Origin: Candidatus Parcubacteria bacterium
GTDB lineage: Bacteria > Patescibacteriota > Patescibacteriia > UBA1558 > GWA2-36-10
NCBI GenBank assembly: GCA_030632225.1
Contig: DAOVVF010000023.1
Location: 1-7,160 of the forward strand
Length of the DNA: 7,160 bases
Direction of reading: 5' to 3'
In this document: positions 1 through 4,048 of the stretch, one piece after another
Numbering within the stretch: position 1 is the stretch's first letter
Layout: each line of letters begins with the position of its first letter
The notes under the pieces: model-generated
The model's database searches: none
Seen by the model: the letters and a program-made list of their open reading frames with translations, nothing else
Told to the model about the DNA's origin: nothing
Translations under genes and position numbers: made by a program

Positions 1-155
1 AGTACCAGTTTATCACCGTATGGTGTTATTTTGTTACATTCAGTGATCTGAAAGTAGATCTTGGAAGATCTGAGGTCCGGTGTTTCAGCCCTCAAATATA
101 TGAGGAAGAGAACCATGATAAGGCAGATGCTGACTACGAAGGTGAATAACTTCAT
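1..155 (-). CDS. Small membrane-anchored or exported protein, 3' end outside window (partial)
   Basis: I do not recognise this gene. An open frame of 51 complete codons runs from an ATG at 155-153 off the left edge without a stop. The start is well supported: AAAGGAG lies seven bases upstream, and a near-consensus promoter lies further up. The product begins MKLFTFVVSICLIMVLFLIY, one hydrophobic segment (about residues 3-21) with a Lys at position 2, followed by a polar stretch with Arg22, Glu24 and Asp27. This is a signal anchor or an uncleaved signal peptide; I see no lipobox. Codon use is unlike its neighbours: 19 of 51 codons end in C, against 3 of 105 in the adjacent rplU. That suggests transfer or a different expression class. 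The function cannot be told from this fragment. Confidence that it is a real gene is fairly high. Confidence 0.72.
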   Translation of the reverse strand, partial: MKLFTFVVSICLIMVLFLIYLRAETPDLRSSKIYFQITECNKITPYGDKLV

Positions 156-191
156 GGTCAAACTCCTTTAGTTAAGGTTGTTTTCTCACCC

Positions 192-213
192 TAGGGGCTA
201 TAATAAAGCCCTA
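192..213 (-). other. Leader hairpin upstream of the partial minus-strand gene
   Basis: GGGCT (195-199) and AGCCC (207-211) are complementary across a 7-base loop. The stem can extend by two outer pairs (192-193 with 212-213) if G194 is bulged. It falls in the predicted 5' leader (about 231 to 156) of the minus-strand gene. No T-tract follows on either strand, so it is not a convincing terminator. It may be a stability or regulatory element, or chance. Confidence 0.3.
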
Positions 214-237
214 TTTTATGTACGATAGCTAATATAC

Positions 238-266
238 AGTATAGCATACTTTTTTACTTTTGTCAA
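238..266 (-). promoter_or_regulatory. Sigma70-type promoter for the partial minus-strand gene
   Basis: Read on the minus strand, TTGACA (266-261) is followed by a 17-base spacer and TATACT (243-238). A TG one base before the -10 makes it an extended -10. Transcription should start near 231, giving a leader of about 75 nt that contains the hairpin and the SD site. Confidence 0.8.
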
Positions 267-287
267 TAGTATTATAATGCTAGAATA

Positions 288-316
288 TTGACATATTTAA
301 TACTATTTGTTAATAT
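288..316 (+). promoter_or_regulatory. Sigma70-type promoter for rplU
   Basis: A perfect TTGACA (288-293), a 17-base spacer and TAATAT (311-316) make a strong housekeeping promoter. The start should be near 323, so the rplU mRNA would have a leader of only about 18 nt, in which I see no Shine-Dalgarno sequence. It is divergent from the promoter at 238-266. Confidence 0.82.
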
Positions 317-340
317 TTAGCCTGTTATTAACTTAATATT

Positions 341-658
341 ATGTTTGCAATAATTAAAACAGGTGGAAAACAATATCAAGTAGCTAAAGGGGATACTTTA
401 AAGGTAGAAAAACTAGCTAAAGCTAAGAAAACTGGTGATAAGGTAGTCTTTGATAAAGTACTATTAGTATCTGACAAAGATAAAGTTACTTTAGGTAAAC
501 CATATATTACTAAAGCTAAAGTAGAAGCTAGTTTAGTTAGAAATTTTAAAGATAAGAAGATTGATGTTCTAAAATACAAGAATAAGATTAGGTATAGAAA
601 ACATTATGGACATCGTCAGAATTTAGCTGAAGTAAAGATTGAAAAGATTGTAGTATAA
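341..658 (+). CDS. rplU: 50S ribosomal protein L21
   Basis: L21 is a structural protein of the large ribosomal subunit that binds 23S rRNA. The 105 residues match the usual length of about 100. The N-terminus (MFAIIKTGGKQYQV, residues 1-14) is the classic L21 opening. The Lys/Arg-rich RNA-binding C-terminus (about 74-103: KYKNKIRYRKHYGHRQ, then an EVKIEKI strand) carries the family's K-x-R-K-x-x-G-H-R-Q signature, with GHRQ at 90-93. The start fits the family alignment although no SD site precedes it. The gene has its own near-consensus promoter and is followed four bases later by a strong terminator, so it is transcribed alone. The usual partner rpmA (L27) is not downstream. Codons are strongly A/T-ending. 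Confidence 0.97.
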   Translation: MFAIIKTGGKQYQVAKGDTLKVEKLAKAKKTGDKVVFDKVLLVSDKDKVTLGKPYITKAKVEASLVRNFKDKKIDVLKYKNKIRYRKHYGHRQNLAEVKIEKIVV

Positions 659-661
659 TAG

Positions 662-688
662 AAATCATTCCTTTGGGAATGATTTTTT
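662..688 (+). terminator. Intrinsic terminator of rplU
   Basis: A perfect 10-bp stem (662-671 with 676-685) with a TTTG loop runs into six Ts (683-688). It begins three bases after the rplU TAA. The downstream T-tract nearly touches the -10 box of the next gene. Confidence 0.9.
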
Positions 689-702
689 GGTATAATAGAT
701 AT
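689..702 (+). promoter_or_regulatory. Extended -10 promoter for the 109-residue membrane protein
   Basis: TGGTATAAT places a perfect TATAAT at 691-696 with the extended -10 TG at 688-689. Only six bases separate the -10 from the ATG at 703, so the expected start is at or next to the A of ATG, giving a leaderless mRNA. No good -35 is visible: that position falls inside the rplU terminator stem and loop. Confidence 0.65.
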
Positions 703-1032
703 ATGTTTAAAAAGTTGTTTAGAAAAATATTTGTTGGTCCACCAAAAGGAGAGTTAACATATTGGCATTATTTTGGGTGGCGTGGTAAAGATATTAAACA
801 AGGTCGTTGGTATGTGCATATGGGGTCTCTTGCTGAGGGGATTATTACAGATATTTATTTAATAATTTATTATTTTATAAACAGGAAGCCAGATAAATTT
901 CATCAGTTGAGAATCAGGCGAGTTAAAGCACATTCCCGTTATTTTATATCAGTTATATTAGTTGGTCTAATAATGTTATTAATCGGATTTTTTGTTCTTT
1001 GGATTCTATTTGATTTTATACTTAAAATATAA
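703..1032 (+). CDS. Small membrane protein of unknown function, 109 aa
   Basis: I do not recognise the family. I chose the ATG at 703, not the in-frame TTG at 673, because the latter lies in the loop of the rplU terminator and upstream of the -10 box. The N-terminus (MFKKLFRKIF) is basic and amphipathic. Residues 16-45 are polar and rich in Trp, Tyr and His (YWHYFGWRGKD, GRWYVHMGS). A first hydrophobic segment spans about 47-59 (IITDIYLIIYYFI) and may be a short or interfacial helix. A basic stretch follows (61-79), then a strong transmembrane helix (about 80-105). The topology suggests an inner-membrane protein with a positively charged cytoplasmic part that could touch lipid headgroups or nucleic acid; this is inference. 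The TAA stop lies within the terminator stem shared with recR. Confidence 0.75.
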   Translation: MFKKLFRKIFVGPPKGELTYWHYFGWRGKDIKQGRWYVHMGSLAEGIITDIYLIIYYFINRKPDKFHQLRIRRVKAHSRYFISVILVGLIMLLIGFFVLWILFDFILKI

Positions 1033-1055
1033 AAGCCTTATGTAAGGCTTTTATA
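1028..1055. terminator. Bidirectional terminator between the 109-aa gene and recR
   Basis: A 12-bp perfect stem (1028-1039 with 1044-1055) with an ATGT loop has an AAAAGCCTT/AAGGCTTTT core. It therefore gives a GC-rich core followed by U-rich sequence on both strands. The stop codons of both converging genes (1030-1032 on plus, 1053-1051 on minus) are part of the stem. Confidence 0.85.
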
Positions 1056-1647
1056 ATTTCTTCCTATTCTTCAGTGCGGAAGATAAAGTAACTTCATCTG
1101 TATACTCAATATTAGCACCCATCGGAATACCCCTAGCTAATTGACTAATAGCTATTGGGTATTTTTTTAATAGCTTAGATAAATAAATAGCAGTAGCTTC
1201 TCCTTCCATACTTTGATCTAAGGCTAGAATTATTTCTTTAACTCCATCAGATTCTATTCTTTGAGTTAATTCTTTTATCTTTAGATTATCAGGAGTAATA
1301 CCTTCTAAAGGACTTAGTAATCCATTTAGTAAATGGTAAGTACCATTAAATTCTCCAGTCTTTTCTACAGAGTCTACATCTTGATTATGGGCTACCACAC
1401 AGATAATTGTCTTGTCTCTATGAGGATTAGCACAAATACTACATAATTTTTCATCAGTAAGATTAAAGCATTGCGTACAGAAATTTACTTGAGTGTATGC
1501 TTCATTTAAAGAATCAGCAAAACTTTTTAAATCATCTTTTCTATGTAGTAGATTAAAAGTTAATCTGGTAGCGACTTTAGGTCCTATACCAGGTAGCTTA
1601 TCAAATTCATTTATTAACTTTTGTATGAAGTCTGGTAAATGGTTCAT
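1051..1647 (-). CDS. recR: Recombination mediator protein RecR
   Basis: RecR works with RecO (and RecF) to load RecA onto SSB-coated single-stranded DNA in gap repair. The 198-residue length is typical. The domains appear in order: a helix-hairpin-helix DNA-binding segment (LPGIGPKVATRL, 18-29); a four-cysteine zinc site (Cys57, Cys60, Cys69, Cys72); a Toprim domain (about 80-175) with EGEATA (148-153); and the C-terminal ARGIPMGANIEYTDEVTL segment (171-188), which matches the conserved A-x-G-x-P-x-G-x-x-x-E tail. One oddity is that the Toprim strand reads CVVAHNQD, with Ala86 where RecR proteins such as that of E. coli have Glu (CVVE). The start overlaps the ybaB stop by one base (TAATG), which suggests translational coupling. 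It is the last gene of the dnaB-ybaB-recR cluster. Confidence 0.96.
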   Translation of the reverse strand: MNHLPDFIQKLINEFDKLPGIGPKVATRLTFNLLHRKDDLKSFADSLNEAYTQVNFCTQCFNLTDEKLCSICANPHRDKTIICVVAHNQDVDSVEKTGEFNGTYHLLNGLLSPLEGITPDNLKIKELTQRIESDGVKEIILALDQSMEGEATAIYLSKLLKKYPIAISQLARGIPMGANIEYTDEVTLSSALKNRKKL

Positions 1648-1940
1648 TATTTTAATCCAGGTAAGTTAATATCACCCATGTCCTGCATCTTAGAAGCCAT
1701 CTTTCTCTGTACTTTCTTAATACAATCAGCTATAGCATCAGTTATCTTTTTTTCTAAATCTTTCTTTTTATCAGGATTTAGATATTCTTTCTTGATATCT
1801 AAAGTTTTAATATCCTGATTGCCATCCATAACAATCTTAACAGCACTATTATCTATTTCAACTATTTCTTCAGCTAAAGCATTTTTAAGGGTGTTAGCTT
1901 GTTTTCTTAAATCGTTAAATTGTTTTAATTTGTTAAACAT
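1647..1940 (-). CDS. ybaB: YbaB/EbfC family nucleoid-associated protein
   Basis: YbaB/EbfC proteins are small dimeric DNA-binding proteins, widely encoded next to recR, that act as nucleoid-associated factors. The 97 residues fit the family (about 100). An N-terminal helix (MFNKLKQFNDLRKQANTLKN, 1-20) leads to a central strand region (about 28-52) holding the family's V-x-I-x-x-x-G-x-x-x-I-x-x-L-x-I pattern (from Val33: VKIVMDGNQDIKTLDI). A long C-terminal helix (55-85) follows. The tail is unusual only in its short Met/Gly end (MGDINLPGLK). No SD is seen; the 19 bases after the dnaB stop are almost pure A/T. It is read with recR through a one-base overlap, and probably from the dnaB transcript. 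Confidence 0.9.
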   Translation of the reverse strand: MFNKLKQFNDLRKQANTLKNALAEEIVEIDNSAVKIVMDGNQDIKTLDIKKEYLNPDKKKDLEKKITDAIADCIKKVQRKMASKMQDMGDINLPGLK

Positions 1941-1959
1941 TTTTTATTTTATTTAATTA

Positions 1960-3432
1960 TTAATTAGTTTCACTTTGCCAACCTTCATCTAAGGTAGGTA
2001 AATCTTCATCTTTTATATTCTCCTCAGGCCCTGAAATAGGTTGAGGTAAATCAGTTATTCTTGGTTTAGGTTCTTCTATTTGATAGCTACTATCTAAGTT
2101 TCTGAAGCTAACCTTGTTTTCATCAAAGAATAGTCTAGTAATACCAGTGGGCCCATTTCTATGCTTATCAATATGTATTTCAGCAATATGCTTTTCATCT
2201 TCAGATATATCAGAAAAACTTTTATCTTTAGCTTTACGGTAGATAAACATAACAATATCAGCATCTTGTTCAATGGAGCCTGATTCCCTTAAATCAGCTA
2301 GTTTAGGTATAGAAGGAGATCTGCTTTCTACAGCTCTAGATAATTGAGAAATAGCTAGGACAGGTATATCTAATTCTTTAGCTACTTGTTTTAATGATCT
2401 GGATATTTCTGATATTTCCTGAACCCTACCTTCTGTTTTACCCATACCTTCCATTAGTTGAATATAGTCAACTACTAAGAAGCCCAAGTTATGTTCCATC
2501 TTTAGACGACGAGCCTTTGTTCTAATTTCCATGACATTAACATTAGGAGAGTCGTCTATGAAGATAGGAGCTTCTGATAGTATACCCATGGCTTTACCTA
2601 TCCGAGGAAAATCATCATCTTCTTCTTTGTCAGATAACTTACCAGTTCTCATTTTCCAAAGATCAACATTAGCTTCAGCAGCTAACAGTTTATCAACTAA
2701 CTGTTCTTTAGACATTTCTAAAGAAAACATACCAACTGGCACTTTAGCGGTTATAGCTATACTACGGACTAAATCTAAAGCTAAAGTAGTTTTACCTAAA
2801 GAAGGTCTGGCTGCTAGCACAATTAAATCAGATTTTTGAAAACCAGATAATTTTCTATCTAAATCATCATAGCCTGTTGGTATACCTCTGGTACCTTGTC
2901 CACCTGATTTATGCAATTCATCAATACGGTTAAAAGTATCTGTTAATATACTTTTGATTGGGATAAAGTTTTTTTTCAAGGACTCTTGAGAAATAGAGAA
3001 TAGTTTTTGTTCAGCTTTATCTAGTAGCTTATCAACATTCTGATCTTCAGAAAAACTAAATTCAGATATTTCAGCTGCTGCTTTTTCTAACTTCCTTAAA
3101 GTAGATTTCTTTTTTATAATATCAGCATAGGAAACTACATGAGAAGAGTTAGGTACTGAAGCAGTTAATTCAGCTAGATAGGCTTTACCACCACATATGC
3201 TTAATTGTTTTTTCTCAGTTAATCTATTACTAACTGATAGTATATCTATTGGTTCATGAGATTCAAAGAGGTCTAGAATAGCTTGATAGATTAAACCATG
3301 AGATTCTTTGTAGAAATCAGTAGATCTAATAGTATCACCTGTTTTAACTATATTCTCTTTATCTAAAAGAAGAGCTCCTAGTAGTGAAGCTTCAGCTTCT
3401 AAGTTTTGTTGTGGTATTTTAGGGTTGGGCAT
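1960..3432 (-). CDS. dnaB: Replicative DNA helicase DnaB
   Basis: DnaB is the hexameric ATP-driven helicase that unwinds DNA ahead of the replication fork and binds primase. The 490 residues are close to the family norm of about 450-470. The N-terminal domain (MPNPKIPQQNLEAEASLLGALL) is followed by a linker and the RecA-like domain. That domain carries Walker A ARPSLGKTT (208-216), the SLEMS motif with catalytic Glu239, Walker B LVVDY (319-323, Asp322), ISQLSR (361-366), and DLRESGSIEQDAD (380-392). The arginine-finger segment DKHRNGPTG follows (422-430, Lys423 and Arg425). The last 40 residues form an acidic, Pro-rich tail. No intein is present. The start is the conserved N-terminus and lacks an SD. 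It heads the cluster with ybaB (19-base gap) and recR. No obvious key residue is missing. Confidence 0.97.
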   Translation of the reverse strand: MPNPKIPQQNLEAEASLLGALLLDKENIVKTGDTIRSTDFYKESHGLIYQAILDLFESHEPIDILSVSNRLTEKKQLSICGGKAYLAELTASVPNSSHVVSYADIIKKKSTLRKLEKAAAEISEFSFSEDQNVDKLLDKAEQKLFSISQESLKKNFIPIKSILTDTFNRIDELHKSGGQGTRGIPTGYDDLDRKLSGFQKSDLIVLAARPSLGKTTLALDLVRSIAITAKVPVGMFSLEMSKEQLVDKLLAAEANVDLWKMRTGKLSDKEEDDDFPRIGKAMGILSEAPIFIDDSPNVNVMEIRTKARRLKMEHNLGFLVVDYIQLMEGMGKTEGRVQEISEISRSLKQVAKELDIPVLAISQLSRAVESRSPSIPKLADLRESGSIEQDADIVMFIYRKAKDKSFSDISEDEKHIAEIHIDKHRNGPTGITRLFFDENKVSFRNLDSSYQIEEPKPRITDLPQPISGPEENIKDEDLPTLDEGWQSETN

Positions 3433-3450
3433 GGTTTTATCTGTAGAATT

Positions 3451-3479
3451 AGCTTAGCTTATTTTATGCTATTTTTCAA
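3451..3479 (-). promoter_or_regulatory. Possible promoter for the dnaB-ybaB-recR cluster
   Basis: On the minus strand, TTGAAA (3479-3474) is followed by 17 bases and TAAGCT (3456-3451). The -35 is good but the -10 is weak (3 of 6), so this is tentative. It lies in the short gap between the terminator of the upstream gene and the dnaB ATG, where a promoter is needed. Confidence 0.35.
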
Positions 3480-3504
3480 GGATTAATTATATACAGTTTA
3501 TACC

Positions 3505-3539
3505 CAAAGAAAAAGCCCCTGATTTGTATCAAGAGCTTT
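3505..3539 (-). terminator. Intrinsic terminator of the 92-residue membrane protein gene
   Basis: On the minus strand a 12-bp stem (3539-3528 with 3523-3512, two G-U pairs) with an ACAA loop is followed by a T-rich stretch (TTTCTTT). The gene's TGA stop (3531-3529) is inside the first arm. This supports UGA being a true stop and separates the gene from dnaB. Confidence 0.8.
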
Positions 3540-3807
3540 GTTTTTTAGGTAAACATTTAATCAAAACGTAGAAAGCATCAGCAATATCTAAAACAAGGAC
3601 AGTAATAACAGCTGCTATAAAGTAGGGGTTGTAAAATTTAAAGAGTACTATAGTACATACGCTGATAACAAAAGTTATATTACAAGAAAAAAATGCTACA
3701 AGATGAGCAGATAAGTTTTTTCTGGTGTTAGGCATAATCAGGGTCATCGGTAATAGAACAAAAGTAATTACCATGAATATTGCACTTATTGAAATCATTA
3801 TATCCAT
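3529..3807 (-). CDS. Small three-helix membrane protein, weakly MrpF/MnhF-like, 92 aa
   Basis: The product is almost wholly hydrophobic, with three predicted transmembrane segments (about 4-25, 34-56 and 62-84) and a basic C-terminus (KCLPKKQSS). The length, the three-helix topology and a polar loop after helix 1 (MPNTRKNLSAH, 25-35) where MrpF has G-P-x-x-x-D-R faintly resemble the MrpF/MnhF subunit of multisubunit Na+/H+ antiporters. However, the key Asp-Arg is absent and no other mrp gene is nearby, so I do not assign that function. The start is secure: GGAGGT sits six bases upstream of the ATG. It has its own terminator and a plausible promoter. It is the only gene here ending in TGA, and 16 of 92 codons end in C, more than in rplU. 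Confidence 0.78.
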   Translation of the reverse strand: MDIMISISAIFMVITFVLLPMTLIMPNTRKNLSAHLVAFFSCNITFVISVCTIVLFKFYNPYFIAAVITVLVLDIADAFYVLIKCLPKKQSS

Positions 3808-3853
3808 TAATTAACCTCCAGTTAGTTTGAAAAGAACTTAGTTAACGTATGTA

Positions 3854-3883
3854 AGTTTAATAGCTTATTATCTAAAAAGTCAA
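3854..3883 (-). promoter_or_regulatory. Probable promoter of the 92-residue membrane protein gene
   Basis: On the minus strand, TTGACT (3883-3878), an 18-base spacer and TAAACT (3859-3854) give a moderate sigma70-type match. It sits just after the tRNA terminator's T-tract and about 46 bases upstream of the ATG, leaving room for the GGAGGT site. Confidence 0.5.
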
Positions 3884-3889
3884 GTAAAT

Positions 3890-3913
3890 AAAAAATAACC
3901 TCACTAAAGGTTA
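3890..3913 (-). terminator. Intrinsic terminator after tRNA-Lys
   Basis: On the minus strand a 6-bp stem TAACCT/AGGTTA (3913-3908 with 3901-3896) with a TTAGTG loop is followed by six Ts (3895-3890). It begins seven bases after the encoded CCA of the tRNA. Confidence 0.75.
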
Positions 3914-3919
3914 GTTATC

Positions 3920-3996
3920 TGGTACGCCCAGAGGGATTCGAACCCCCGACCGTCTGCTTAAAAGGCAGCTGCTCTACCAGGCTGAGCTATAGGCGC
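3920..3996 (-). tRNA. tRNA-Lys (UUU)
   Basis: The minus strand folds into a full cloverleaf of 77 nt including an encoded CCA (3922-3920) and discriminator A. The acceptor stem is GCGCCTA/TGGGCGT (G-U at 1-72 and U-G at 6-67). The D stem is GCTC/GAGC with GG in the loop. The anticodon loop CTTTTAA places UUU at 3962-3960. The T arm is GGGGG-TTCGAAT-CCCTC. Pair 27-43 is a G-A mismatch. The anticodon reads AAA/AAG, the Lys codons common in the neighbouring genes. It has its own promoter and terminator. Confidence 0.96.
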
Positions 3997-4016
3997 ATGT
4001 ATAAAATACGGGGATT

Positions 4017-4045
4017 AGTATATTATAATTTAATCTTTTTGTCAA
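4017..4045 (-). promoter_or_regulatory. Promoter of tRNA-Lys
   Basis: On the minus strand, TTGACA (4045-4040), a 17-base spacer and TATACT (4022-4017) give the same two boxes as the promoter at 238-266. The start would be near 4010, about 14 bases before the mature tRNA. It begins four bases after the argS stop codon, and no argS terminator is visible, so argS transcripts may also read into the tRNA. Confidence 0.82.
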
Positions 4046-4048
4046 TAT

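Noticed and set aside
195..211. The GGGCT/AGCCC hairpin as a terminator.
   Set aside because: No T-tract follows on either strand and it lies in a leader, so I list it only as a possible leader hairpin.
381..520. Recurrent TAGCTAAAG/AAAGCTAAA words as a possible repeat array.
   Set aside because: They are in-frame Ala-Lys codons (GCT AAA) in rplU and recur in other genes as a result of codon preference. Spacing is irregular, so this is neither CRISPR nor a tandem repeat.
376..579. Minus-strand frame opposite rplU.
   Set aside because: It is antisense to a clear L21 gene and has no start signals.
673..702. An upstream in-frame TTG start for the 109-aa protein, adding ten residues.
   Set aside because: It lies in the loop of the rplU terminator and upstream of the -10 box, so the transcript from the local promoter would not contain it.
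2531..2839. Plus-strand frame opposite dnaB.
   Set aside because: It is a shadow of the helicase domain coding sequence; Ser/Leu-rich with no SD or promoter.
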